From NCBI RefSeq assembly GCF_021043365.1, contig NZ_JAJNDU010000001.1, positions 682,001 to 746,000 on the forward strand: a stretch of 64,000 nucleotides of DNA, given 5' to 3'. The number at the start of each line of letters is the position of its first letter. Within the stretch, counting starts at the first letter, position 1. Under the pieces are notes generated by a model, which made no database searches, had not been told where the DNA came from, and worked only from the letters and a program-made list of their open reading frames with translations. Both the position numbers and the translations under genes were made by a program. Origin of the DNA: Sphingomonas sp. IC-11. GTDB lineage: Bacteria > Pseudomonadota > Alphaproteobacteria > Sphingomonadales > Sphingomonadaceae. This document shows positions 1 through 8,362 of this stretch, piece after piece.

Positions 1-2
1 CC

Positions 3-245
3 GACCTTGGCGACGTGGTGCGCCGCGCGGGCCTGATCGCGCTTCGCCGGTCGCTGGGCGCGCGCGAGGTGTACATGGGAGACTTCGAGGCGGCGCTGGA
101 GGAATCCCGCGCCAGCGTGACCGAGGAAATGGAGCGCGATTACCAGCAGATCGCATCCAAGCTGAAGCAGGATGCGGCCTCGATCCAGCCGATCGGCTTC
201 ATCTCGCCGGGGCAGCTCAGCCCGCGCAACGACCGGCGCGACTGA
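3..245 (+). CDS. C-terminal end of a CDC48/p97-type AAA ATPase (partial)
   Basis: The frame is open from the window edge, so only the last 80 residues are present. The tail FEAALEESRASVTEEMERDY matches the C-terminal segment following the second AAA module in Cdc48/VAT-like ATPases found in archaea and some alphaproteobacteria. In that family the protein is a hexameric unfoldase with two ATPase domains. Neither Walker motif lies in the window, so the call rests on the tail alone. It converges on rlmN across a hairpin. Confidence 0.6.
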   Translation, partial: DLGDVVRRAGLIALRRSLGAREVYMGDFEAALEESRASVTEEMERDYQQIASKLKQDAASIQPIGFISPGQLSPRNDRRD

Positions 246-252
246 ATGCGAA

Positions 253-277
253 ACGGGGAGGGCGATGCCCTCCCCGT
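253..277 (-). terminator. Perfect 11-bp hairpin between converging genes
   Basis: An 11-bp perfect stem with a 3-nt loop lies between the converging ATPase gene and rlmN. Read on the minus strand it is followed by TTTC, so it suits rlmN better as a rho-independent terminator. It may also stop the ATPase transcript. Confidence 0.5.
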
Positions 278-299
278 CATGGCATCCGTGTTGACGGGA

Positions 300-1514
300 T
301 CAGGCCGTGGTGGCCTCGGCCGCCGCCTCGCGATCCAGCTGCGCGCGGCTCTTGCGCTCGGCCGCGGTCTTGAGCTGACCGCAGGCAGCGTCGATGTCGC
401 GGCCGCGCGGCGTGCGGACCGGCGCGGAGATGCCCGCCTCGAAGATGATGTTCGAGAAGGCGCGGATCCGCTCCGGCGTCGAACATTCATAAGCGGTGCC
501 CGGCCAGGGATTGAACGGGATCAGATTGACCTTCGCGGGGAGGCGATAGTGGCGCAGCAGGCGGACCAGCTCGCGCGCGTCATCGTCCGAATCGTTCTTG
601 TCCTTCAGCATCACATATTCGAAGGTGATGCGGCGGGCGTTGTTCGCGCCGGGGTAATCGGCGCACGCCTGAAGCAGTTCCTCGATGCCGTATTTGCGAT
701 TGAGCGGCACGATCTCGTCACGCACCGGCTTCGTCACGGCGTGGAGCGAGACGGCAAGGTTGACGCCGATCTCCGCGCCGGCGCGCGCCATCATCGGCAC
801 GACGCCCGAGGTCGAGAGCGTGATGCGGCGCTTCGACAAGGCAAGCCCGTCGCCGTCCATGACGACCGAGAGCGCGTCGCGCACATTGTCGAAATTGTAC
901 AGCGGCTCCCCCATGCCCATCATCACGATGTTGGTGAGCATGCGCCCTTCCGGCTGGCTCGGCCATTCGCCGAGGCCATCGCGCGCCAGCATCACCTGAC
1001 CAACGATCTCGCCGGCGGTGAGGTTGCGCACCAGCTTCATCGTGCCGGTGTGGCAGAAGGTGCAGTTGAGCGTGCAGCCGACCTGGCTCGACACGCACAG
1101 GGTGCCGCGGTCCGCATCGGGGATGAAGACCATCTCGAAATCCTGGCCGTCGTCCGAGCGGAGCAGCCACTTGCGCGTGCCGTCCGACGACACCTGCGCC
1201 TCGACCACCTGCGGGCGACCGATCACAAAGCGTTCGGTGAGCCACGGGTGCTGCGCCTTCGCGATATCGGTCATCGCGGTGAATTCGGTCGCGCCGCGAT
1301 TGTAGATCCAGTGCCAGATCTGCTTGGCGCGCAGCTTCGCCTGCCGCGGCTCGAGCCCGGCGGCGGCGAGCGTCTCGCGCAATTCGTCCTTGGACAGCCC
1401 GACGAGGTCAATACGGCCATCGACGCGCGGGGTGACCGCACGGGCGACGGGCACGGGATCGAAGTGCCCCGGGATGGGCATGGGAGCGGCCGACACTGTC
1501 TGCATCGCGCGCAT
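300..1514 (-). CDS. rlmN: Dual-specificity 23S rRNA A2503 / tRNA A37 C2-methyltransferase RlmN
   Basis: Radical-SAM enzyme that methylates C2 of A2503 in 23S rRNA and A37 in some tRNAs. The 4Fe-4S ligands are visible as CTLNCTFC (Cys147, 151 and 154, CxxxCxxC spacing). The downstream [10 protein letters not shown] region and the late DIDAACGQL cysteine, expected to be the methyl-carrying or resolving residue, are also present. At 404 aa it is close to family length. The start is the first ATG; an in-frame ATG three codons later (1505) is equally possible. It is probably monocistronic and follows a small exported-protein gene on the same strand. Confidence 0.95.
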   Translation of the reverse strand: MRAMQTVSAAPMPIPGHFDPVPVARAVTPRVDGRIDLVGLSKDELRETLAAAGLEPRQAKLRAKQIWHWIYNRGATEFTAMTDIAKAQHPWLTERFVIGRPQVVEAQVSSDGTRKWLLRSDDGQDFEMVFIPDADRGTLCVSSQVGCTLNCTFCHTGTMKLVRNLTAGEIVGQVMLARDGLGEWPSQPEGRMLTNIVMMGMGEPLYNFDNVRDALSVVMDGDGLALSKRRITLSTSGVVPMMARAGAEIGVNLAVSLHAVTKPVRDEIVPLNRKYGIEELLQACADYPGANNARRITFEYVMLKDKNDSDDDARELVRLLRHYRLPAKVNLIPFNPWPGTAYECSTPERIRAFSNIIFEAGISAPVRTPRGRDIDAACGQLKTAAERKSRAQLDREAAAEATTA

Positions 1515-1574
1515 ATAGTGGAAAACAGCGGCCGTTTCCAGCCGCGGTTGCTACTTCAACGGCGCAAGTCGGCC

Positions 1575-2036
1575 TTAGCGTCTTGCACATTCGAGCGCGG
1601 CGGCATCGATCGCGGTAGCGGCACCACTCAAAGCATAGCTATCGGCGAAGGGCCGTCCGCGCATGCTGACTGCGGAGATGCTCATGCTGCGGCCGCCGCG
1701 CATCGCGGAGATGATCGCGCGGTCGGTGGCGGCGTCGGGCGACCATGCCGAGCGAGTGTTGCCGGACAGGGTGAAGCGGCGTTCTCCGATTGCGAGCGTG
1801 ATCGGGGCTGCCTGTGCGCGCCGTTGGGAGAGGTAGATGTAAATTGCCGGCCGTCCGCTGCGCCCGAAGCGTGCAGCGACGCTGGCGAACCCTTCGGTTC
1901 GGGCGCGCATGGGCGCGCTGATCGCGTAGCAGCTGGCCGGTGATCCCTGGCGAAACGCACCCCAGGCGCCGTAAATGCCGACCGTCGCGCGCTCACCCGC
2001 CAACAGGCCGGCCAATGCCAAGACCATCGACAACAA
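1575..2036 (-). CDS. Small exported protein, resembling invasion-associated locus B (IalB)
   Basis: A 153-aa protein with an apolar N-terminus (MLSMVLALAGLLAGERA) that looks like a short signal sequence. Two cysteines flank the mature part (in GSPASCYAIS and ALECARR), and a SGNTRSAW-type strand lies midway. This layout resembles the IalB-like periplasmic family, which sphingomonads often carry beside rlmN. The family's molecular role is unclear. The assignment is by overall pattern only. Confidence 0.5.
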   Translation of the reverse strand: MLSMVLALAGLLAGERATVGIYGAWGAFRQGSPASCYAISAPMRARTEGFASVAARFGRSGRPAIYIYLSQRRAQAAPITLAIGERRFTLSGNTRSAWSPDAATDRAIISAMRGGRSMSISAVSMRGRPFADSYALSGAATAIDAAALECARR

Positions 2037-2056
2037 ACTAGCTCAGGTACAGTGGG

Positions 2057-2692
2057 TTAGGCCGGGGCATAGCCAGTGCCGAGGTGCACCACCGTCTCCC
2101 GGCCGCGCTCGATCATGGTTACCGTCCCCTGCGGGTGCCCCGCGAGAACCGGAGCGCCGCAAGGATCCACCGGTGCGCCGGTCATCACCCCTCGCATAAC
2201 CCGACTGGAGATGCCGTGCATGATCACCAAGCGGTCGCCCTCGTCATCGTTGGTATCGGCAAGCCAGGTCGAGACGCGGGCGGCGATCGCCTCGTAACGC
2301 TCGCCGTCTGGGGCGCACCGCAGAAGACCGCGTTCATCCACAACGGGCCCCACTTCTCCGACAACGTCGGCATAATAACGGCCGCCCCAACTGCCCATGC
2401 CGATCTCGATCAGCCGATCGTCGTGACGCGCATCGTGCCAGTCGAGCTCAAGGTGTTCCGCGATAATCGCCAACGTCTGCAACGCCCGACCTGTCGACGA
2501 CGCCCACATCGTCAGCTTCGGCTTGGGACCAAGGAAGTCGCGGAGAGCGCGCCCCATCTCCTCGGCTTGAGCAAAACCAGCGCGGGTGAGGGGCGTGTGC
2601 GGGGCATCACCTTGGAGCCGACGAGCAGCGTTGAAGACCGTTTCGCCGTGGCGGGCGACGAAATCGCGACCGCGACGCTCAAGAGGATTCAT
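2057..2692 (-). CDS. Histidine phosphatase (phosphoglycerate-mutase-like)
   Basis: The RHGET motif near residue 15 (FVARHGETVFNA) carries the phospho-accepting histidine. SSTGRALQT supplies the second phosphate-pocket arginine and VIMHGISSRVMRG the distal histidine. These define the histidine phosphatase superfamily, clade 1; the substrate cannot be told. The ATG at 2692 was chosen (alternative 2698). Longer extensions would run into the divergent barrel gene and lack family sequence. The protein is about 211 aa and cytoplasmic. Confidence 0.85.
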   Translation of the reverse strand: MNPLERRGRDFVARHGETVFNAARRLQGDAPHTPLTRAGFAQAEEMGRALRDFLGPKPKLTMWASSTGRALQTLAIIAEHLELDWHDARHDDRLIEIGMGSWGGRYYADVVGEVGPVVDERGLLRCAPDGERYEAIAARVSTWLADTNDDEGDRLVIMHGISSRVMRGVMTGAPVDPCGAPVLAGHPQGTVTMIERGRETVVHLGTGYAPA

Positions 2693-2833
2693 CGTCATAT
2701 CCGCGTCATTGGTCGCAGCGGGCGCGAAAGCAACGGCTTTCGGCGCGGTCGTGTGTCGGACGTCAGCAGGAGAACGGAAAGAGGCGGGGCAACGCCGCCA
2801 TCCCGGCGGCAGTTTGGGAATGAAAGGGAACCC

Positions 2834-3424
2834 ATGCGCCTCTTGCTTATCTCCACCGCGGCCGTGGCCGCCATGATGACCACCCCCTGCGCAGCGCAGG
2901 AGAAGCCGGACTTCAGCGGCTTTCGCCTGGAGGCATTGGGTGGTTACGACCATCTCTCCGGAGGTGGCGACGGCAAGACCGGGTTCGTCTACGGTGCCGC
3001 TGCCGGCTATGATGCCGCGCTCGGTCGCGCCCGGCTCGGCCTCGAGGGCGAGATTACGGACTCGACAGTTCGACAGCGTGACGTCGACGTGCTTACCGCA
3101 GGTGATCGACTGCGCGCAGATGCGGGGCGAGACTTCTACATTGGCGTGCGCGCCGGCTACGTTCTATCCCCGAAGCTGATGGCCTATGCGAAAGCCGGCT
3201 ACACCAATGCCCGGGTCAAAACGCGGTACACCACTGGTACGGTGACGACGCGAGAGGCGGAAAATCTCGATGGTTTTCGGCTCGGCGCGGGTCTGGAATA
3301 TGCGATCTCTCCGCGCTTCTTCGTGAAGGGCGAGTACCGCTACTCTCACTACGGCGACCAGAACGGCGAGGAGATCGATGCCGATCGTCACCAGGTGATG
3401 GCCGGCGTGGGTGTGCGTTTCTGA
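2834..3424 (+). CDS. Outer-membrane beta-barrel protein (porin-like, OmpA/Omp25 type), copy 1
   Basis: A 196-aa protein with a signal peptide ending in PCAAQ and alternating amphipathic strands. Barrel-type segments are visible (GFVYGAAAGYDAAL, LMAYAKAGYTNARV, FRLGAGLEYAIS), and it ends in the outer-membrane C-terminal signature VGVRF with a terminal phenylalanine. It is clearly paralogous to the next gene. AAAGGGA precedes the ATG. Such 8-stranded barrels act in envelope integrity or adhesion. No transport role can be inferred. Confidence 0.85.
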   Translation: MRLLLISTAAVAAMMTTPCAAQEKPDFSGFRLEALGGYDHLSGGGDGKTGFVYGAAAGYDAALGRARLGLEGEITDSTVRQRDVDVLTAGDRLRADAGRDFYIGVRAGYVLSPKLMAYAKAGYTNARVKTRYTTGTVTTREAENLDGFRLGAGLEYAISPRFFVKGEYRYSHYGDQNGEEIDADRHQVMAGVGVRF

Positions 3425-3485
3425 GCCTTGAGGCTCAGCGTCTCTCGGAGGAGCGCCGGTCACGAACTGGCTGAGCTGCCCCATA

Positions 3486-3518
3486 AGCAGGTGCCGCGTC
3501 GGTAGGCCGGCACCTGCT
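3486..3518 (+). terminator. Perfect 11-bp stem-loop between the two barrel genes
   Basis: AGCAGGTGCCG pairs perfectly with CGGCACCTGCT across an 11-nt loop. It starts 62 nt after the first barrel gene. No T-run follows, so it may act as an mRNA 3'-end stabiliser or a weak terminator. Confidence 0.4.
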
Positions 3519-3647
3519 GAGTTCAAGTCACTGTGGCGTAAAAACAACGAAAGATGCTGTTTATCTGACGTTCATGCAACAACCGCGTTGATCGCCCATT
3601 TGCGCACTGCCCGCCGACGTTGACGGCGGAAGTAGATGGAGTTTTTT

Positions 3648-4298
3648 ATGCGTAACCTCATCCTGGCGACCCTTGCCGCCACCACCGTTCTCGCCGTTCC
3701 CGCGGCTGCGCAGGATGCCGGTCCGTTCACCGGCCCGCGCGCCGGCGTAATCCTCGGCTATGATGCGCTGCGTCCCGGTGACACCCAGGACTCGCTGATC
3801 CGCGGCGACCAGGGCAGCGACGGTTTCCTGTACGGCGGCGACATCGGCTATGATGTGGCGTTCAACAACCTCGTCGTCGGCGTGGAGGGCGAAATCACCG
3901 GCTCGACCGGCAAGGTCACCAACGATCCGCGCAACCCCAACGATTTCGGCTACGGCCGCGTGAAGGCGGGCCGTGACCTGTACATCGGCGGCCGCATCGG
4001 CGTGATCGCCGCGCCAACCACGCTCATCTACGGCAAGGTTGGCTACACCAACGCGCGCCTCGACCTGACTCGTGACGACACGGTCACGACCACGGGCCAG
4101 AACTTCAATCTCGACGGCTTCCGCCTTGGTGCGGGCGTTGAGCAGTCGCTGAGCCCGAACACCTATGCGAAGCTCGAGTACCGCTACTCCAACTATGGTG
4201 ATGCGCGTCTGAACTACCCGAACGGCGCCAGCACCGGCACCTTCGGCGTCGACACCGATCGCCACCAGGTTGCAGCTGGTCTCGGCTTCCGCTTCTAA
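3648..4298 (+). CDS. Outer-membrane beta-barrel protein (porin-like), copy 2
   Basis: A 216-aa paralogue of the upstream barrel. It has a signal peptide (cleavage near VPAAAQ), a shared strand motif KVGYTNARL, FRLGAGVEQSLS, YRYSNYGD, and a C-terminal GLGFRF ending in Phe, the signal recognised by the Bam machinery. ATG 3648 was chosen because the signal peptide begins there and GGAG precedes it; an ATG four codons upstream is less likely. The longer surface loops between strands distinguish it from copy 1. Confidence 0.87.
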   Translation: MRNLILATLAATTVLAVPAAAQDAGPFTGPRAGVILGYDALRPGDTQDSLIRGDQGSDGFLYGGDIGYDVAFNNLVVGVEGEITGSTGKVTNDPRNPNDFGYGRVKAGRDLYIGGRIGVIAAPTTLIYGKVGYTNARLDLTRDDTVTTTGQNFNLDGFRLGAGVEQSLSPNTYAKLEYRYSNYGDARLNYPNGASTGTFGVDTDRHQVAAGLGFRF

Positions 4299-4328
4299 GC
4301 GGCAGATCGAACTATCTGGCGAAAAGGA

Positions 4329-4361
4329 GGGTCGGGGCGCTTGCTCCGGCCCTTTCTGTTT
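4329..4361 (+). terminator. Rho-independent terminator after the second barrel gene
   Basis: A GC-rich 9-bp stem (two wobble pairs), 6-nt loop and T-rich tail (TTTCTGTTT) follow the barrel stop codon by 30 nt and precede dnaN. Confidence 0.6.
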
Positions 4362-4418
4362 GGCTAGGAAACGGGCGAGTTGCCCCTGGTCGATTCCTGA
4401 GGGCTGGGGGATGAAGTG

Positions 4419-5537
4419 ATGAAGGCGACGATCGAACGCGCAACGCTCCTGAAGGGGCTGAGCCATGTCCAATCGGTGGTGGAACGCCGCAACACCATTC
4501 CGATTTTGTCCAACGTACTGATCGAGGCGACTGCCGAGGGATCGCTGCGCCTGATGGCCACCGATCTCGACTTGCAGATCAACGAAAGCGTGGCCGCGGC
4601 GGTAGACCAGCCTGGCGCGACGACGGTTTCCGCGCACACCCTGTTCGACATTGCACGCAAACTGCCCGAGGGCGCGCAGGTGTCGCTCACAGCGGCGGAA
4701 GGTCGCATGACGATCGTGGCCGGCCGTGCACGATTCTCGCTCGGCACGCTGCCTCGCGATGATTTTCCCGTCATTGCCGAAGGTGAACTGCCGATTCAGT
4801 TCGAAATGCCGGCCGAGGCCTTGAAGCAGATCATCGACAAGACTCGCTTCGCCATCTCGACGGAAGAGACACGTTATTATCTGAACGGAATATTCCTGCA
4901 CGTGTCGGAGGAAGGTGGTTCGCAGCCAGTGCTGAAGGCGGCGGCGACCGACGGTCACCGACTGGCACGGGTTACCTTGCCGCGACCGGAAGGCGCGGAA
5001 AACATGCCGGACGTGATTGTACCGCGGAAGTGTGTGGCGGAGCTGCGCAAGTTGCTTGACGAGATCGACGGCTCCGTCGGCGTGTCCCTGAGTGGCACCA
5101 AGATCCGCTTCGACCTGGGGCAGGCGATCCTGACGTCCAAGCTGATTGACGGCACGTTCCCGGATTACAGCCGCGTCATTCCGACCGGCAATGACAAGAT
5201 CCTGAAGCTGGACCCGTCTGCCTTCATGGAAGGCGTGGACCGTGTCTCGACCATCGCGACCGAAAAGACGCGTGCGGTGAAGATGGCTCTTGATCGCGAC
5301 AAGATCACCCTCTCGGTGACCAGCCCTGAAAATGGCACGGCCGCCGAGGAAGTGCCGGGCGAATATGTTGCGGCTCCGTTCGAGATCGGTTTCAACAGCC
5401 GTTACCTGCTCGATATCCTCGGCCAGATCGACGGTGATCTGGTGGAAGTGCACCTTGCCGATGCTGCTGCGCCGACCCTGATCCGTGAGAATGACAAGGC
5501 GCCGGCGCTCTATGTGCTGATGCCGATGCGCGTCTGA
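4419..5537 (+). CDS. dnaN: DNA polymerase III beta sliding clamp
   Basis: 372-aa protein of normal clamp length with the three-repeat beta-clamp layout. Family hallmarks are the N-terminal RNTIPILSNVLIEA, the central TRYYLNGIFLH and ATDGHRLARV, and the C-terminal ALYVLMPMRV that forms part of the peptide-binding cleft. The homodimeric ring tethers DNA polymerase III to DNA. ATG 4419 follows a G-rich Shine-Dalgarno; the preceding in-frame GTG is not needed. It is not beside dnaA or recF here and has its own strong terminator. Confidence 0.97.
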   Translation: MKATIERATLLKGLSHVQSVVERRNTIPILSNVLIEATAEGSLRLMATDLDLQINESVAAAVDQPGATTVSAHTLFDIARKLPEGAQVSLTAAEGRMTIVAGRARFSLGTLPRDDFPVIAEGELPIQFEMPAEALKQIIDKTRFAISTEETRYYLNGIFLHVSEEGGSQPVLKAAATDGHRLARVTLPRPEGAENMPDVIVPRKCVAELRKLLDEIDGSVGVSLSGTKIRFDLGQAILTSKLIDGTFPDYSRVIPTGNDKILKLDPSAFMEGVDRVSTIATEKTRAVKMALDRDKITLSVTSPENGTAAEEVPGEYVAAPFEIGFNSRYLLDILGQIDGDLVEVHLADAAAPTLIRENDKAPALYVLMPMRV

Positions 5538-5558
5538 CCCGGTGGGTTTGATGAATTG

Positions 5559-5593
5559 AAAAGGACCGGACAGTGCGCTGTCCGGTCCTTTTT
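5559..5593 (+). terminator. Strong rho-independent terminator of dnaN
   Basis: An 11-bp perfect GC-rich stem with a TGCG loop, extended by AAAA/TTTT to 15 bp and ending in five T. It begins 22 nt after the dnaN stop and would also work in the reverse direction for the converging gene. Confidence 0.9.
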
Positions 5594-5653
5594 CTTACTG
5601 GGCAGGAGAAGCTGGATTGCTCCTGCCGGAGAGCCAAATTCGCGGAGCCCGGA

Positions 5654-6175
5654 TCAGACCTTCGCTTCGGCTGATCCGCCCTCGGCGTAGAGCGAGGCAT
5701 AACGGCGGGTTACCACCGGCAAGTTCTCGTCGATCCAGCGGGCCATGCTTTCTTCCTCGCCGAGCGATTGCTTGAGCAATGGCAACGCTTTCGAGAAGCC
5801 GCCATCTTCCGCCATCACGAGCAGCGACTTGTAGGCCGCAATTTCGAAGTGCTCGAAGGCATAATTCGCGAAGCTGTTCTTGATGATCTCGTCGCCGGCA
5901 ACGCTATGCGCCAGCGCGGCCATGCCGCCAGACATGCTGAGACCAAGATCCTTAAGCGCCGATCCGCTGCTGTCGAAATCCGCAAGCAGTTCATCGATCC
6001 GCGCAATTTGGCCATTCGTTTCATCGATGTGGAGCCGTAGGCGATCGGCCACCTCTGGATAGTTTTCGATCCGCGAGACCTGCGGTGTCATGATGGAAAG
6101 CGCCTGCTTTTCGACGGCGTGGGCGTTCTTCAGGCCTACTACGAACAACTCGCGCAGAACGTCTTGATTCGTCAT
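5654..6175 (-). CDS. YciE/DUF892 ferritin-like stress protein
   Basis: A 173-aa, mainly helical protein. The features fit the DUF892 (YciE/YciF) ferritin-like family: ELFVVGLKNAHAVEKQAL, a central DEIIKNSFANYAFEHFEIAAY with Glu/His of a di-iron type helix, and EEESMARWIDENL. Members form four-helix dimers and are linked to general stress; the chemical role is unproven. The start at 6175 was chosen for AAGGAG nine bases upstream. An earlier in-frame ATG lacks a ribosome site. Confidence 0.85.
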   Translation of the reverse strand: MTNQDVLRELFVVGLKNAHAVEKQALSIMTPQVSRIENYPEVADRLRLHIDETNGQIARIDELLADFDSSGSALKDLGLSMSGGMAALAHSVAGDEIIKNSFANYAFEHFEIAAYKSLLVMAEDGGFSKALPLLKQSLGEEESMARWIDENLPVVTRRYASLYAEGGSAEAKV

Positions 6176-6210
6176 GTCTTGAAGCTCCTTTGCTATGGAA
6201 ACGCCGGGCA

Positions 6211-7065
6211 TCACATCGGGTTGCCTGCCTGGCACCGTTCCAGTTCGACGGGATCGTGCGTGCAGGTCACGGTCACTTCATCGCGGCGCTCGATCGAAAG
6301 TGCGCGCAGCCGCGCCTGGTTCGCCAGCCGGCTGGTGGCATCCACCTCCATCAGCCGCTGATAGGCGCGCAGGCCCGGGGTGCACTTGCGCCGTGCCGAT
6401 CTCATCTCGCCGCGGTAGAAATAGGCGTCGCCGGCATGGAGGAGCCAGCGGCCGCTGTCTTGCCGCACCGCTACGCCGGCATGGCCCCAGGTATGTCCTG
6501 GCAGAGGAACAAGCAGGATCTCGGGAGGCAGCCCGTCGAGATCCCGGACCGCATCGAAGCCGAACCATGGCTCTCCGCGCGCACTATAGCGGCGCCAGTT
6601 GTGCACGTCGTTCAGCTGCCGGGTTCGCCAGCGGTTACGGGCGACGATGCCGGCGCGTGGGCCAGTGGCGTCGTCATACTCGCGCTGCATCACGTGAACA
6701 AATGCGTTCGGAAAATCTTCCAGGCCGCCAGCATGATCGAAATCAAGATGCGTGACGACGATGTGCCGCACATCTGACGCCTGAAATCCCAAAGCCTCGA
6801 TCTGCCGAATTGCGGTTTCGTGCTCGTGCAGCCGGATGTTCAGCATCATGCGCCAAGGGACCGAGATGCGAGGGTCCGGCCGCTGGTGGGGACGAGCGAC
6901 GTCGCGCAGGCCATAACCGGTATCTACCAGCACCAGGCCGCGCGCCTCCGTTTCAATCAGAAGGCAATGGCAGACGATATGCCCGAGCGGACCGATGCTG
7001 CGCCCATCAAACAGCGCGCCCCCAAGCGGGCAATCCGTGCCGCAGTTCAGATGATGAATGCGCAT
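6211..7065 (-). CDS. MBL-fold metallo-hydrolase (lactonase-like)
   Basis: A 284-aa metallo-beta-lactamase-fold protein. The metal motif reads HLDFDHAGG (His106, Asp108, Asp110, His111), followed by PGHTWGHAG and HAGDAYF as later ligands. The common motif is HxHxDH, so the second histidine is replaced by Asp. The N-terminal layout (CHCLLIE...LVLVDTGYG) resembles the AttM/AiiA lactonase side of the superfamily, but the substrate is not predictable. It has no signal peptide and is preceded by a 371-bp non-coding stretch. Confidence 0.8.
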   Translation of the reverse strand: MRIHHLNCGTDCPLGGALFDGRSIGPLGHIVCHCLLIETEARGLVLVDTGYGLRDVARPHQRPDPRISVPWRMMLNIRLHEHETAIRQIEALGFQASDVRHIVVTHLDFDHAGGLEDFPNAFVHVMQREYDDATGPRAGIVARNRWRTRQLNDVHNWRRYSARGEPWFGFDAVRDLDGLPPEILLVPLPGHTWGHAGVAVRQDSGRWLLHAGDAYFYRGEMRSARRKCTPGLRAYQRLMEVDATSRLANQARLRALSIERRDEVTVTCTHDPVELERCQAGNPM

Positions 7066-7436
7066 CTCAGCTCCTCACCCAAGTCGGTGTCACCGGCGCA
7101 CTGGCGTACGGGAACCATGAGCCCTCCAAAGGAGCGCTGCCACCATTCCTCCGCCCATCGATCAATTGGGCTGGCGTGTCTGCACATCCGCTGTTCTCCG
7201 CACCGCGACCCCGACAGAGGCCGACCAAACAACACGTGAGTCGCGAGGAAGTTGTCGAGCGGCGTGCGCCTTTTCGGGCGAATGCAGTGATCTGGATCAA
7301 GCTGGGGTACGATTTCAGCGTAGGGCGGGCCGTTCCCAGGCGAGAAGCAGCTGAACCTGACCCGCTTCCGGGGCTCTCGGCGCCTTGGAGCGGTGAGCGG
7401 CTGGATCGTATGGGCTGAACCGGCTAAGCGCCGTGC
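7066..7436. other. 371-bp intergenic region with no convincing gene
   Basis: This lies between the MBL-fold gene (leaving leftwards) and panB (leaving rightwards). Short frames exist on both strands, but none has a ribosome site plus protein-like composition. The one structured element seen is an FNR-type palindrome, listed separately. Confidence 0.5.
7287..7300. promoter_or_regulatory. FNR/FixK-like palindrome GTGAT-CTGG-ATCAA
   Basis: It matches the FNR/Anr consensus TTGAT-N4-ATCAA at 9 of 10 specified positions. It sits 137 nt upstream of panB and 222 nt from the start of the divergent MBL-fold gene, which is far for a class II site on either. The function is inferred from the motif only. 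Confidence 0.35.
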
Positions 7437-8297
7437 ATGTCCACCACCTTCACCATCGATAGCTCGACCAGCCGCGCCACGCCCGTTTCCGCACCGATGA
7501 AGCGCGTGACCGTTCCTGCCGTGCGCCAGCGCAAGGGCAAGGAGCCGCTCGTGATGCTGACAGCTTATACGGTGCGCACGGCCCAGATTCTGGATCCGCA
7601 CTGCGACATGCTGCTGGTGGGGGACAGCCTGGGGCAGGTGATCTACGGGCTGCCATCCACGGTGCCCGTCACGCTGGAGATGATGGCCGCGCACGGCGCA
7701 GCAGTGGTGCGCGGCAGTTACCACTCGATGGTGGTGGTCGATATGCCGTTCGGCAGCTACGAAAGCAGCCCAGAAAAGGCTTTTGAAAGCGCCGCCTGGC
7801 TCCTGAAGCAGACTGGGGCGGCTGCTGTGAAGCTGGAAGGCGGGACAGCGATGGCGCCGACGGTCGCGTTTTTGTCCGAGCGTGGCATCCCAGTGATGGG
7901 GCATGTCGGCCTGACCCCGCAGGCGGTGAATGCGCTGGGCGGCTATGGCGCGCGCGGCCGTTCGGAGGCCGAGGCGCAGAAGATTGTTGGCGACGCGCAG
8001 GCGGTGGCCGGTGCGGGTGCTTTCTCCGTCGTGATCGAAGGCGTGGTCGAGCCGATCGCCATCGAGATCACGCGCACGATCAACGTCCCGACGATCGGGA
8101 TCGGCGCATCTGCGGAGTGCGACGGCCAGGTCCTGGTGGCCGAGGACATGCTCGGCATGTTTGAGCGCGTGCCGCGCTTCGTGAAGCGGTACGGCGACAT
8201 GGCCGGCTATATTGGCAAGCGCGCCGCCACCTATGCCGAGGAAGTGCGTTCGCGCTCTTTCCCGACCGCAGAGCAGACCTACGCCCCGAAGGCGTGA
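7437..8297 (+). CDS. panB: 3-methyl-2-oxobutanoate hydroxymethyltransferase (ketopantoate hydroxymethyltransferase)
   Basis: First committed step of pantothenate and coenzyme A synthesis: it transfers a hydroxymethyl group from 5,10-methylene-tetrahydrofolate to 2-oxoisovalerate. Diagnostic PanB segments are [51 protein letters not shown] and [16 protein letters not shown]. At 286 aa it has a slightly long N-terminus (about 20 extra residues). A later start at Met21 (7497) is possible. No panC or panD lies nearby. Confidence 0.96.
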   Translation: MSTTFTIDSSTSRATPVSAPMKRVTVPAVRQRKGKEPLVMLTAYTVRTAQILDPHCDMLLVGDSLGQVIYGLPSTVPVTLEMMAAHGAAVVRGSYHSMVVVDMPFGSYESSPEKAFESAAWLLKQTGAAAVKLEGGTAMAPTVAFLSERGIPVMGHVGLTPQAVNALGGYGARGRSEAEAQKIVGDAQAVAGAGAFSVVIEGVVEPIAIEITRTINVPTIGIGASAECDGQVLVAEDMLGMFERVPRFVKRYGDMAGYIGKRAATYAEEVRSRSFPTAEQTYAPKA

Positions 8298-8362
8298 GCG
8301 GCTTTCGTTTTCCGGCGCGCGCGACTAAGGTCCGCCGCCTTCCCGCCAAGTTGGAGTAAGCC

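Noticed and set aside
246-1943. A 565-codon frame antisense to rlmN
   Set aside because: Runs opposite to rlmN and the exported-protein gene, whose family motifs are clear. Its sequence is low-complexity Arg/Ala/His-rich, as expected of antisense frames in high-GC DNA.
3561-5453. A 630-codon minus-strand frame opposite dnaN and the second barrel gene
   Set aside because: No family motif, and it is antisense to two well-supported genes; third-position GC leaves it open by chance.
7047-7904. A 285-codon minus-strand frame over the 5' half of panB
   Set aside because: Runs into panB in antisense and has no ribosome site or recognisable sequence in the intergenic part.
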